Shown here one piece after another: positions 15,604-24,093 of a stretch of DNA of 38,183 nucleotides (its first letter is position 1; every line of letters starts with the position of its first letter). The position numbers and the translations under genes were made by a program. Location of the stretch: positions 1 through 38,183 of the forward strand of contig NZ_JAUSOO010000145.1 of assembly GCF_030656115.1 (NCBI RefSeq), read 5' to 3'. Origin of the DNA: Hydrogenophaga sp. Lineage in GTDB: Bacteria; Pseudomonadota; Gammaproteobacteria; Burkholderiales; Burkholderiaceae_C. Under the pieces are notes generated by a model, which saw only the letters and a list, made by a program, of their open reading frames with translations, was not told the DNA's origin and did no database searches.

Positions 15604-15975
15604 TGCGGGTTACTAGGGCGTGGAAAAACGAGAAGAGACCAAATCAATGTCGATTGGCACGTGGCCATGCCCACGGGCAAGCGCAATGTGCTGGACAAGA
15701 TCTCGCCCATGGGCGCGATCATGGGCAAGCGGGAGAACACCAAGGCGAGCATTAGGGCCAAGGTCGAACACCCGTTCCGGGTGATCAAGCGCCAGTTCGG
15801 GCATGCAAAGGTGTGTTACCACGGGCTGGCCAAGAACACGGCGCAGCTGTACACACTGTTTGGCTGTCCAACCTGTGGATGGTGCGACCCGCGTTGCGGT
15901 AGGAGGTGCGGGGATGCGTGCGCCTGCATGCGGGCTGAGCGCCGCGAATCGGGGCGCAATCAGCGTTGAAACGGG
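15604..15975 (+). pseudogene. IS5-family transposase, C-terminal fragment
   Basis: The frame reads GY, stop, GVEKREE at 15604-15630, a known IS5-type block just before the last catalytic region. It then shifts to INVDWHVAMPTGKRNVLD, continues as KRENTKASIRAKVEHPFRVIKRQFGHAKVCYHGLAKNTAQLYTLFG to about 15864, and shifts again before the usual final NLWMVR block. The VEHPFRVIKRQFG motif contains the last DDE glutamate. The N-terminal two thirds are absent. It is a dead remnant separating the AT-rich PDZ-YbjQ gene from the AT-rich membrane-protein genes. Confidence 0.85.
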
Positions 15976-16103
15976 CCTAGTGAGCCGGTAGTCGCCATCA
16001 TCCGAAACCGCGTGCATCAACTCACGCCGTGGCAGGTGTTGTGCAGACCGTCCCTAAGGCTCAAAAGCAACGCTCTGCGCCTTCCGCATCGACCGACCGG
16101 AGA

Positions 16104-16790
16104 CTAAGGGGCATTAGGTTCTTGTCCCTCGTTAGGACTAAGAGAAGCGATAGACGTAAGCACTCCAGGCTTTCCTGCATTCAATATTATCTGTTTGGTC
16201 TCGTGATTAACCACTCGGTGTCGTGTCCAGCAATACTCCCTGCTCTTGAGTGAGTGGTCAATATCAAAGTAATAACTTGTGTAGCCGCGTAGTCGCTCGC
16301 CATTGCTCTCAAGCCTTAAGCTAAATGAGCCTGAATCTAGTGCTGTTTTGTCTGTGTTCCAGTAATATGCAGATAGTATTGTATTGCGAATAGTACCAAT
16401 AAACTCATATGCATTACCTCTATCAACACCGTTGGTGCACTCAATGGTCCCGGCGACCCGATGTCCAACCTGCTTTATCTTCGCAACCTCTCGATAATCG
16501 GAGTCAAGATCGGTAATTAACTTTGTCTCCCATATGCCATCCACTCTAGCGTCCGAGTATGTGAGATTTTCCCACCAAGGAGATATGTGGGCAAGCCATA
16601 CGGATTTTATAATCCAATTAAAACCCCCAAGCAAAATGGCGGCAACAACACCGGCTACAACTGACTCCGAAAAGGCCATCGCCCCACCGTTCAATGGCTG
16701 AACCAAATCAGCTTGCCCGTTGGCAGCTTGAACGACAGAAGTAGCCTGGGAGAACAGCATAACTACCGTGATTACTGAAAAATGGTTCAT
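16104..16790 (-). CDS. Unknown membrane protein: two hydrophobic segments plus beta-rich domain (Cap15-like?)
   Basis: ATG 16790 gives 228 residues; the frame is open to a GTG at 16892. Residues 4-20 (FSVITVVMLFSQATSVV) are a signal-like or membrane segment. Residues about 42-68 (AFSESVVAGVVAAILLGGFNWIIKSVWL) are a second one. The rest is beta-rich and soluble: VDGIWETKLI, VAKIKQVGHRVAGTIEC, NAYEFIGTIRNTILSAYYWN, LDSGSFSLRLESNGERLRGYTSYYF, with a G-W start and I-x-Q-x-G-x-x-V-x-G pattern like small ligand-binding barrels. The two-TM plus barrel plan recalls the S-2TM-beta (Cap15) effectors of CBASS, but no cyclase is adjacent and sequence identity could not be tested. AT-rich and apparently foreign; probably transcribed with the lipoprotein gene upstream. 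Confidence 0.6.
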   Translation of the reverse strand: MNHFSVITVVMLFSQATSVVQAANGQADLVQPLNGGAMAFSESVVAGVVAAILLGGFNWIIKSVWLAHISPWWENLTYSDARVDGIWETKLITDLDSDYREVAKIKQVGHRVAGTIECTNGVDRGNAYEFIGTIRNTILSAYYWNTDKTALDSGSFSLRLESNGERLRGYTSYYFDIDHSLKSREYCWTRHRVVNHETKQIILNAGKPGVLTSIASLSPNEGQEPNAP

Positions 16791-16987
16791 GGAAATTTTC
16801 TTATTGGAGATAGCTATCTTGAAAAATCCAAACACAAAATTAGCGAGCAGACTGGTTATTCCTCTCGTTTGCTTGATTAACAAACCACCCACAATTCTTT
16901 ATCGAGCCACGCTGAAAAAATTCAATCAAGCCAGGTCTTCAACTGAATAATCGGAATTGCGCTTGGTGCTTGACTAAGACCGTCCCA

Positions 16988-17323
16988 TTAAGATGGTATG
17001 AATTTTTCGATAACATATTCGGTACCAACACACGACCCGTTGCTGCCAGCTCGAACTGTTTTTGAGGAGCTAGCAACTATCCTCCATCCAGCCCCGGTAA
17101 ATCGATCGATATCTTTATGTTTGGCGCTACAGTCAGCTTGCAAAACACCCATAACCATTCCACAATACTCCCCTTCGCACGATACAGAGTCTACGCTAAG
17201 AATGATCTTCTGAGTAATCGCTCCCTTTGGAGTCTGCGACTCCTTTTGTACCTCCTTAATTTCCCCATTGCAACCAACCAGCAATGCAGAACACGTCATG
17301 AATAAATATGAGAAGTATTTCAC
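16988..17323 (-). CDS. Small predicted lipoprotein, unknown function
   Basis: The product has 111 residues from GTG 17323, with AGGGA upstream. MKYFSYLFMTCSALLVGC forms a lipoprotein signal with lipobox LVGC (Cys18). The mature part has four further cysteines (SCEGEYC, ADC, SC) that could form disulfides in the periplasm, and reads as one small domain with no family I recognise. It lies about 200 bp upstream of the two-TM/beta-rich protein gene on the same strand, with similar AT-rich composition, so the two probably came as a unit. Confidence 0.65.
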   Translation of the reverse strand: MKYFSYLFMTCSALLVGCNGEIKEVQKESQTPKGAITQKIILSVDSVSCEGEYCGMVMGVLQADCSAKHKDIDRFTGAGWRIVASSSKTVRAGSNGSCVGTEYVIEKFIPS

Positions 17324-17734
17324 GAAAATTCCCTAAAAGCAATGAGATTAATTTGATATCCACCCAACGATTGACGCGCAGAAATCACACTTATTCACGT
17401 CAACTCCAAATGAATATTTGGGTAGAAATCAATCATGAATCTCTGTAACCCATCATTTGAACTGGCCTGATTCTTGAACTAGTTAGAGGCACATCCGACG
17501 CCTGCAGTATAGCTTCTACGAAAACAACTTTCTCCCGCATTCTCAAAGTTGTTGAACGAGCTTATAAAAGCTGGAATGAATCGTTTTGATGTTTTAGTTT
17601 GGGTGCTCACTCCGGGTAGGTGTGCCTGTTGGACAGATCAGTCAGCGGACGCTCGGTCGGCCTCGGCCCCATGGCTGCAGGGAACGTCAGCATTGCCCCG
17701 ATGAACGGTCATCGGGCCAGCGATATCGCGGGTG
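17324..17734. other. Intergenic region upstream of the lipoprotein gene
   Basis: AT-rich DNA to about 17600 with no supported gene, then G+C-rich DNA. It presumably holds the promoter of the minus-strand lipoprotein/membrane-protein pair, but I could not pick boxes with confidence. Confidence 0.4.
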
Positions 17735-17815
17735 CCTGGATGACAGCTCTGTGGACATGACTGTGAACTGCGGGCGCGACCATCAGCTTCCGGAGTCGCT
17801 GCGAAGCAGTCTCTG
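17735..17815. repeat. Degenerate dispersed repeat, copy C
   Basis: This aligns with 13718-13800 of copy B (TGGATGAC, GTGAACTGCGGGCGCGACC against GTGAATCACGGGCGCGACC, GCTGCGAAGC against ACTGCGAAGC). It abuts the end of the integrase gene. Together copies A, B and C show that one ancestral intergenic sequence was spread or duplicated inside the island and then decayed. Confidence 0.55.
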
Positions 17816-17830
17816 GTGCGCGGACAACGG

Positions 17831-19045
17831 CTATGCCCGCTTCCCTTTGAACGGCACCACGTTGCCAGCGACGCAGCCATCCAGGTAGTTACTCCAAGCC
17901 TGCATCATCTGGGCTCGCGGTTGCAGGTACATCGCATGGTTGTATGAAGCGCTGACCTGGTTGCGCTCCTGGTGAGCCAGTTGAAGCTCAATGTGCTCAT
18001 GCGGCCAGCCCTGTTCGTGCAGCAGGGTGGAGGCGATGCCCCGGAAGCCGTGGCCGGTCATGCGCCCCGCGTAGCCCATGCGATCCAGCGCGCCCAGGAT
18101 GGTGTTGTTGCTCATCGACTTTTGATGGTCACGTTCGCCAGGGAAAAGCAGTGGGCTGTGGCCGGTCAGGGTGTGCAAGCTCCGCAGCAGAGTGACCGCC
18201 TGGGTGGAAAGCGGCACCACGTGCGGCGTCTTCATCTTCATGCGTGACGCGGGTATGTCCCAGCGTCCGCCGTCGAGATCAAATTCTTCCCAGCGCGCGC
18301 CGATCAGTTCGCTGGTGCGCACGAAGGTCATGGCCATGAGCTTGATGGCCACACGGGTGACGGTACTGCCGTTGTAGACCTCAATCTTGCGCAGCAACTC
18401 GGGCAGTTCCTTGCTGTCCAACCTTGCGTAGTTCTCCTTTTTGCGCGAGGCGAGCACATCGCTCGGACGAATCTCCACGGCCGGGTTGCGCTTGGCCACG
18501 CCATGTGCAATGGCGTAGCGAAAGATCTGTGAGCAGGTCTGAAGGGCGCGTTTGGCGATGTCGAGGGCGCCACGTTTTTCGATGGCCTTCATCATCGCGA
18601 CCAGTTCGGGTGCCTCGATTTCTGCGACCGGCCTTTTTCCAATGGCTGGAAAAACGTCAGCTTCCAGCCGGCGCCACACGTAGACGGTGTGGCTGTCGCT
18701 GCGCGCCGCCTTCCAGCTTTCCCACCATTTCTTCGCCACGGCAGCAAAGGTGTCTTCTACAGCCAGGCGGCGGGCGATCTTTTCGGACTTGCGGGTGGCC
18801 ATCGGGTCAACACCCGTGGCAAGAAGCTTTCTGGCCAAGTCCGCTTTGTCTCGGGCCTGCGCAAGGGAAACATCCGGATAGACACCCAACGCCATGAGCT
18901 TTTGTTTGCCCTCATGACGATAGGCCCAGCGCCACAACCTGGAGCCCTGAGGCGTGATGTGCAGCTGAAGGCCGCGTCCGTCAGACAGCTTGAAAGCCGA
19001 CTCACGTGGCTTGCTGGACTTGATCGCAATGTCGGTCAGGGCCAT
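17831..19045 (-). CDS. P4-type tyrosine integrase of the island
   Basis: The product has 404 residues from ATG 19045 (GGGGGTG upstream). The frame is open to 19156 but that extension crosses candidate arm sites. Residues 1-90 are the arm-binding DUF4102-type domain (FKLSDGRGLQLHITPQGSRLWRWAYRHEGKQKLMALGVYPDVSLAQAR). About 95-190 is the core-binding SAM-like domain. About 205-390 is the catalytic domain with R243 (FVRTSELIGARWEEFD), K270, H332-x-x-R335 (GHGFRGIAST), H358 (LAHQ) and Y368 (ASYNHAMYL). All catalytic residues are present, so it is probably functional. It lies directly downstream of tRNA-Ser(GGA) in the same orientation, the standard arrangement for tRNA-targeting islands. Confidence 0.95.
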   Translation of the reverse strand: MALTDIAIKSSKPRESAFKLSDGRGLQLHITPQGSRLWRWAYRHEGKQKLMALGVYPDVSLAQARDKADLARKLLATGVDPMATRKSEKIARRLAVEDTFAAVAKKWWESWKAARSDSHTVYVWRRLEADVFPAIGKRPVAEIEAPELVAMMKAIEKRGALDIAKRALQTCSQIFRYAIAHGVAKRNPAVEIRPSDVLASRKKENYARLDSKELPELLRKIEVYNGSTVTRVAIKLMAMTFVRTSELIGARWEEFDLDGGRWDIPASRMKMKTPHVVPLSTQAVTLLRSLHTLTGHSPLLFPGERDHQKSMSNNTILGALDRMGYAGRMTGHGFRGIASTLLHEQGWPHEHIELQLAHQERNQVSASYNHAMYLQPRAQMMQAWSNYLDGCVAGNVVPFKGKRA

Positions 19046-19068
19046 GTTCACCCCCGTTGGTAGAGGAA

Positions 19069-19111
19069 ATACCAACACGGCACCTCCTGCGTACCACCAA
19101 CAATACCAACA
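19069..19111. promoter_or_regulatory. Candidate integrase arm-binding sites, right end
   Basis: Three related 9-mers lie between the integrase start and the att site: ATACCAACA 19069-19077, GTACCACCA 19091-19099 and ATACCAACA 19103-19111. The last two have the same 12-bp period as the pair at the left end (2691-2711). Their overlap with the integrase leader also suggests autoregulation. Confidence 0.5.
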
Positions 19112-19154
19112 GAAACCCTTGGATGGCAAGAACCGATCCGGGACGTCCGGAAAC

Positions 19155-19190
19155 AAAAAAGCCCCGGAACACTAGGGAAACCGGGGCTTT
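19155..19190 (-). terminator. Rho-independent terminator downstream of tRNA-Ser, carried by the island
   Basis: AAAGCCCCGG (19158-19167) and CCGGGGCTTT (19181-19190) form a 10-bp stem with a T-run on the minus strand (plus-strand A-run 19155-19160). It lies 46 bp past the tRNA 3' end and inside the att site, so the island brought a replacement terminator that also shields the integrase from tRNA transcription. Confidence 0.8.
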
Positions 19191-19234
19191 CAGGGTGTCT
19201 TGCGAGACGTCCTGGGACGCTCTGGGACTCATTA

Positions 19235-19325
<91 letters not shown>

Positions 19326-19402
19326 AGTAAGCCTTATATTGTAGCAGGAGCCCAGGGTTGATTTGGTTATCCGAGTGCTAACAACCCCGGTAATCACAAG
19401 AT

Positions 19403-19789
19403 TCAATGCAGTGAACGGCCATCAAGACGGTTTTGCCAAGCGTTTTTTTGCAGTACGTCAAGCGGCACATGGTCCAACGCTGCTTCATGCGTACTGTTCA
19501 GCACCACGGGTGGAGCCACGCCTACCTGAAGTGCTTCCAGCCAGCGCAGCACGCACAGACACCAGCGGTCACCGGGCTTTAGCCCGACGAAACGCCATTC
19601 TGGCCGTGGCGTCATCAGGTCGTTGCCCTGACTGAGCGAATAGTCCAGAAAGGCTTGGGTCACGCGGGCGCACACCACATGGGTGCCCAAGTCGTTTCCA
19701 TCGGTTCGGCAGCAGCCGTCGCGAAAATACCCTGTCAAGGGGTCGTAAGAGCACGGCAGAAGCTCTTCACCCAAAACATTGCGACTCAT
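19403..19789 (-). CDS. DUF2237-family protein
   Basis: This 128-residue soluble protein has the DUF2237 pattern: NVLGEELLPCSYDPLTGYFRDGCC near the N-terminus, GTHVVCARVTQAFLDYSLSQGNDLMTPRP in the middle and GLKPGDRWCLCVLRWLEALQVGVAPPVVLNSTHEAAL near the end. The family is small and uncharacterised, with several conserved cysteines (C13, C26, C27 and others) that could bind metal. It starts 20 bp after the qmcA stop and probably forms an operon with nfeD and qmcA. It is the first core gene beyond the tRNA. Confidence 0.88.
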   Translation of the reverse strand: MSRNVLGEELLPCSYDPLTGYFRDGCCRTDGNDLGTHVVCARVTQAFLDYSLSQGNDLMTPRPEWRFVGLKPGDRWCLCVLRWLEALQVGVAPPVVLNSTHEAALDHVPLDVLQKNAWQNRLDGRSLH

Positions 19790-19809
19790 GGTGCTTGGAT
19801 GTTCGGTCT

Positions 19810-20724
19810 TTAGGTGGTTTTGCCGGTGCCGATCATCTTCATGGCGGAAGCGATCAGAGCAGATACTTCGGTCATGTTGCTCGGTACGATGAGGGTGGTG
19901 TTCGAATCGGCGGCCACTTTGCCGTAGGCATCCACTGCGCGTTCGGCCACCTTGAGCTGGACCGCCAACTCACCACCCGGCTGGCGTATGGCGGCTGCTA
20001 CCCGCTCAATGGCGGTGGCGGTGGCGTTGGCCACTTCTGTGATGGCCGCGGCTTCGCCTTGTGCGTTGTTGATGGCGGCCTGCTTTTCGCCTTCGGAGCG
20101 GGCAATGAAAGCTTCGCGCTCGCCGGTGGCGATGTTGATCTGCTCTTGGCGGCGGCCCTCGGAGGCGGCGATCAGCGCGCGTTTTTCGCGTTCTGCGGTG
20201 ATCTGGGCCTGCATGGCGTGCAGGATTTCTTTCGGCGGGGTCAGGTCCTTGATCTCGTAGCGGAGTACCTTCACGCCCCAGTTCAAAGCGGCTTCGTCAA
20301 TGGCCTGGACCACTTGTGCGTTGATGATGTCGCGCTCTTCAAAGGTCTTGTCGAGTTCGAGTTTTCCAATGACCGAGCGCAACGAGGTCTGGGCGAGCTG
20401 GGTCACAGCCATGATATAGTTGGATGAGCCGTAACTGGCGCGCATGGGATCTGTGACCTGGAAATACAGAATTCCGTCCACCTGCAACTGGGTGTTGTCT
20501 CGTGTAATGCACACTTGGCTGGGCACGTCAAGTGGAATTTCCTTCAGACTGTGTTTGTAGGCCACCTTGTCGATAAAAGGCACGAGGAAATTGAGCCCGG
20601 GCGCCAGCGAGCCGTGGTATTTGCCCAGGCGCTCAACTACCCAAGAGTTTTGCTGGGGCACCACCTTGATGGATCGGGTGATGAAGATGGTGGCAATGAC
20701 AAACAGGAGTACAGCAATTTCCAT
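19810..20724 (-). CDS. qmcA: SPFH/stomatin-like membrane protein (QmcA)
   Basis: This 304-residue protein has one N-terminal membrane anchor (residues about 1-18), the SPFH/band-7 domain (VPQQNSWVVERLGKYHGSLAPGLNFLVPFIDKV; then QLAQTSLRSVIGKLELDKTFEERDIINA) and a long coiled-coil region (about 180-250, AEREKRALIAASEGRRQEQINIATGEREAFIARSEGEKQAAINNAQGEA). Such paraslipin/QmcA proteins form membrane scaffolds and are usually encoded next to an NfeD partner, as here (upstream, 81-bp gap). Confidence 0.93.
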   Translation of the reverse strand: MEIAVLLFVIATIFITRSIKVVPQQNSWVVERLGKYHGSLAPGLNFLVPFIDKVAYKHSLKEIPLDVPSQVCITRDNTQLQVDGILYFQVTDPMRASYGSSNYIMAVTQLAQTSLRSVIGKLELDKTFEERDIINAQVVQAIDEAALNWGVKVLRYEIKDLTPPKEILHAMQAQITAEREKRALIAASEGRRQEQINIATGEREAFIARSEGEKQAAINNAQGEAAAITEVANATATAIERVAAAIRQPGGELAVQLKVAERAVDAYGKVAADSNTTLIVPSNMTEVSALIASAMKMIGTGKTT

Positions 20725-20805
20725 GGTGTGCGGGTTCTTTTTGGGTGTTGAGGAAGGGGCAGGGTAGCCGAATTTCGTGCCAGGTGGCGCACAACCGGAT
20801 CTTGG

Positions 20806-21231
20806 TCAGACCTTTTCGACCAGCAGTCGGTTCCCCACCAGTTCGGTGACGCGGTAGGCACCCGGTACGGGATCATTGCCGGGACGCTGGAGCACGCTCC
20901 ACTGGGCCCCGCGGTATTTGACGGTGGCAGAGCCATCGGACCGCCATTCATCTACCTGAATGATTTCGCCCACATCCAGGTTGACACTGCGCATGGAGCG
21001 GACCGATGGGGATGCCGGGTTGCGCTTTTTGATGGCGTACCAGCCGACGACGGCGGCTGAGCCCACCACGGCGGCACACACCAGCTGCACCGCCGTGCCA
21101 GCGCCGGCATGGGCGGCGAGGGCCGCAGCAGCCATTCCCACTGCCAGCATCAGCAGGTAAAACGTACCTGTGAAAAGCTCCAAGGCGATGGCCGAGCCAG
21201 CCAGCAGCCACCAGAGTGTTGAATCAGACAT
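20806..21231 (-). CDS. NfeD-family membrane protein, partner of QmcA
   Basis: This 141-residue protein has N-terminal transmembrane segments (LWWLLAGSAIALELFTGTFYLLMLAVGMAAAALA and VQLVCAAVVGSAAVVGWYAI) and a C-terminal OB-fold domain (SVNLDVGEIIQVDEWRSDGSATVKYRGAQWSVL ... GAYRVTELVGNRLLVEKV), the short NfeD form seen in YbbK. It precedes qmcA on the same strand. The region from 21232 to 21458 separates it from the divergent decarboxylase gene and must hold promoters for both. Confidence 0.92.
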   Translation of the reverse strand: MSDSTLWWLLAGSAIALELFTGTFYLLMLAVGMAAAALAAHAGAGTAVQLVCAAVVGSAAVVGWYAIKKRNPASPSVRSMRSVNLDVGEIIQVDEWRSDGSATVKYRGAQWSVLQRPGNDPVPGAYRVTELVGNRLLVEKV

Positions 21232-21458
21232 GTATTCGCCTTCCTATGGAGCAAAAAACCAGCAGGTGTCACGAAAACAAAACCTGTGGTTTGAAATGTC
21301 AAGCTTGCGCCACATTCTGCGACAAAAGCCTGCCCTCTTCACGATGAAGCCTTCTGATTTCCGTACACTTCGCGCCTGCTTTGCCGCTTTTGGCTGTGCT
21401 GTATTTTTTGCCTGCCCTTTTTCTTACCTGAGTGCCCCTAGCAAGGCTGGAGATTGCC

Positions 21459-23741
21459 ATGAAATTTCGCTTCCCCATCGTCATCATTGACGAGGACTTC
21501 CGCTCTGAAAACACCTCGGGTCTGGGCATTCGGGCGCTCGCACAGGCCATCGAAACCGAGGGTTTTGAGGTGGTGGGCGTGACCAGCTACGGCGATCTTT
21601 CCCAGTTTGCCCAACAGCAGTCCCGCGCCAGTGCGTTCATTTTGTCGATCGACGACGAAGAATTCAGTCATGGCCCTGATCTGGACCCGGTGGTGCTCAA
21701 CCTGCGCAAGTTCATTGAAGAGGTGCGCTGGAAAAACGCCGATGTGCCGATCTACATCTACGGCGAAACCAAAACCAGCCGTCATCTGCCCAACGACATC
21801 TTGCGTGAGCTGCACGGCTTCATCCACATGTTTGAAGACACGCCCGAGTTCGTGGCGCGCCACATCATCCGCGAAGCCAAGAGCTATTTGGAGGGCATCC
21901 AGCCGCCGTTCTTCAAGGCGCTGCTGGACTACGCCGAAGACGGATCCTATTCGTGGCACTGCCCTGGCCATTCGGGCGGAGTGGCGTTTCTCAAGAGTCC
22001 GGTGGGCCAGATGTTTCACCAGTTTTTTGGTGAAAACATGTTGCGCGCCGACGTGTGTAACGCGGTCGAAGAGCTGGGCCAGTTGCTGGACCACAACGGC
22101 GCCATTGGTGCCAGCGAACGCAACGCCGCGCGTATTTTCAACGCCGACCATTGCTTTTTTGTGACCAACGGCACCAGCACCAGCAACAAGATGGTGTGGC
22201 ACCACACGGTGGCGCCGGGTGATGTGGTGGTAGTCGACCGCAACTGCCACAAGTCCATCCTGCACAGCATCATCATGACGGGCGCTATCCCCGTCTTTTT
22301 GAAGCCCACACGCAACCACTACGGCATCATCGGGCCGATCCCGCAGAGCGAGTTCGAGATCGAGTCCATCAAGGCCAAGATTCGGGCCAACCCACTGCTG
22401 GCTGGTGTGGATGCTGACGCCGTGAAACCCCGCGTGCTCACGCTTACCCAGTCCACCTACGACGGCGTGCTCTACAACACCGAGGCCATCAAGGAGATGC
22501 TGGATGGCTATGTGGCCAACCTGCATTTTGATGAAGCCTGGCTGCCACATGCGGCGTTTCATCCGTTCTACGGCAACTTCCACGCGATGGGCAAGAAGCG
22601 CGTGCGTCCGAAGGAGTCGGTGGTGTATGCCACGCAGTCCATCCATAAACTGCTGGCGGGCATCAGCCAGGCCAGCCATGTGCTGGTGCAAGACTCACAA
22701 AACGTGAAGCTGGACCGCCACCTCTTCAACGAGGCGTACCTGATGCACACCAGCACCAGCCCGCAGTACGCCATCATTGCCAGCTGCGACGTGGCCGCCG
22801 CCATGATGGAGCCGCCCGGTGGCCGCGCCCTGGTGGAAGAAAGCATCATGGAAGCGCTCAACTTCCGCCGCGCCATGCGCAAGGTGGAAGCCGAGTTTGG
22901 TGAAGACGACTGGTGGTTCCAGGTGTGGGGGCCGGAGACGCTGGAAGAAGAGGGCATGGGCGAGGCCAGCGACTGGGTTCTCAACCACAAACCCGACTGG
23001 CAACCCACCGACAACGACTGGCACGGTTTTGGCGACATGGCACCTAGCTTCAATATGCTGGACCCGATCAAGGCCACCATTGTCACGCCGGGCCTGAACC
23101 TCGACGGTCAGTTTGCGCAAACGGGCATTCCAGCCTCCATCGTGACCAAGTTCCTGGCCGAGCACGGTGTGGTCGTTGAAAAAACAGGCCTCTACAGCTT
23201 CTTCATCTTGTTCACCATCGGCATCACCAAGGGCCGCTGGAACACGCTGCTTACTGCCTTGCAGCAGTTCAAGGACGACTATGCCAAGAACCAGCCGATG
23301 TGGCGCATCCTGCCGGAGTTTTGCCAGAAGTACCCGCGTTACGAGCAAATGGGCCTGCGCGATCTGTGTCAGCATGTGCACACGCTGTACGCCAAGTACG
23401 ATATTGCGCGCCTGACGACCGAGATGTACCTGAGCGATCTGACGCCCGCCATGAAGCCCACCGACGCGTTTGCGCACATTGCGCAGCGCACCACCGAGAG
23501 GGTGCCGATTGACGAGCTGGAAGGCCGCATTACCACGAGCCTGGTCACACCTTACCCGCCGGGTATTCCACTGTTGATTCCTGGCGAGGTGTTCAACAAG
23601 AAAATTGTGGACTACCTGAAGTTCGCTCGTGAATTCAACGCCCAGTGCCCCGGGTTCGAGACCGACATCCACGGTCTGGTCGAGGTGAAGGACGAAGAAG
23701 GTCGAAAACGTTACTTTGCCGATTGCGTCAAAGCGGGTTAA
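21459..23741 (+). CDS. Orn/Lys/Arg decarboxylase (large PLP-dependent, LdcA-like)
   Basis: The product has 760 residues from ATG 21459, behind AAGG and GGAG-like sequence; an upstream in-frame start at 21432 is less likely. It shows the N-terminal wing domain (FPIVIIDEDFRSENTSGLGIRALAQAIE), then the fold-type I core with SWHCPGHSGGVAFLKSPVG, VTNGTSTSNK, VDRNCHKSILHSIIMTGA, LHFDEAW and QSIHKLLAGISQASHV, where K397 should bind PLP. The C-terminal domain has PYPPGIPLLIPGE. The length and motifs fit the Orn/Lys/Arg decarboxylase group, and remembered similarity is closest to Pseudomonas LdcA lysine decarboxylase. The substrate cannot be fixed from sequence alone. It makes diamines or agmatine with CO2 release. 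No antiporter gene is adjacent. Confidence 0.92.
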   Translation: MKFRFPIVIIDEDFRSENTSGLGIRALAQAIETEGFEVVGVTSYGDLSQFAQQQSRASAFILSIDDEEFSHGPDLDPVVLNLRKFIEEVRWKNADVPIYIYGETKTSRHLPNDILRELHGFIHMFEDTPEFVARHIIREAKSYLEGIQPPFFKALLDYAEDGSYSWHCPGHSGGVAFLKSPVGQMFHQFFGENMLRADVCNAVEELGQLLDHNGAIGASERNAARIFNADHCFFVTNGTSTSNKMVWHHTVAPGDVVVVDRNCHKSILHSIIMTGAIPVFLKPTRNHYGIIGPIPQSEFEIESIKAKIRANPLLAGVDADAVKPRVLTLTQSTYDGVLYNTEAIKEMLDGYVANLHFDEAWLPHAAFHPFYGNFHAMGKKRVRPKESVVYATQSIHKLLAGISQASHVLVQDSQNVKLDRHLFNEAYLMHTSTSPQYAIIASCDVAAAMMEPPGGRALVEESIMEALNFRRAMRKVEAEFGEDDWWFQVWGPETLEEEGMGEASDWVLNHKPDWQPTDNDWHGFGDMAPSFNMLDPIKATIVTPGLNLDGQFAQTGIPASIVTKFLAEHGVVVEKTGLYSFFILFTIGITKGRWNTLLTALQQFKDDYAKNQPMWRILPEFCQKYPRYEQMGLRDLCQHVHTLYAKYDIARLTTEMYLSDLTPAMKPTDAFAHIAQRTTERVPIDELEGRITTSLVTPYPPGIPLLIPGEVFNKKIVDYLKFAREFNAQCPGFETDIHGLVEVKDEEGRKRYFADCVKAG

Positions 23742-23777
23742 CCTGTACCGCTCAAATCTGTCTTACAAGGAGTCTGA

Positions 23778-23993
23778 ATGTTTCCCGAATACCGCGACTT
23801 GATTACCCAACTCAAGGGCCACGATCACCATTTCACCCGCCTTTTTGACAAACACAACGCGCTGGACCAGACCATCAAAAATATGGAAGCGGGCATTGAG
23901 CCCGGAACGCAGTTTGAGATTGAGCAGTTGAAAAAGGAAAAACTGCTGCTTAAAGATGAGCTGTACGATATTTTGCGAAAAGCAAGCGTCTGA
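23778..23993 (+). CDS. YdcH-like (DUF465) small protein
   Basis: This 71-residue charged helical protein has the DUF465 pattern: an N-terminal FPEYRDLITQLKGHDHHFTRLFDKHNALDQTIKNMEAG, then IEQLKKEKLLLKDELYDILRK. It probably folds as a helical hairpin or coiled coil; the function is not known. AAGGAG sits just before the ATG. It follows the decarboxylase after 36 bp and shares its terminator at 24015-24053. Confidence 0.92.
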   Translation: MFPEYRDLITQLKGHDHHFTRLFDKHNALDQTIKNMEAGIEPGTQFEIEQLKKEKLLLKDELYDILRKASV

Positions 23994-24014
23994 ATCACTG
24001 ACGACCGTCGAGGC

Positions 24015-24053
24015 CCTTGAAGTTTCCGCAACGGTGCCTTCAAGGCTTTTTTT
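24015..24053 (+). terminator. Rho-independent terminator after the YdcH-like gene
   Basis: CCTTGAAG (24015-24022) pairs with CTTCAAGG (24038-24045), followed by a T-run at 24047-24053. It closes the decarboxylase-ydcH transcription unit ahead of the convergent ligase gene. Confidence 0.82.
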
Positions 24054-24093
24054 GTGTCTTCTGATCGGAAGATCAAGCGGCGCCAAGCGCCTA

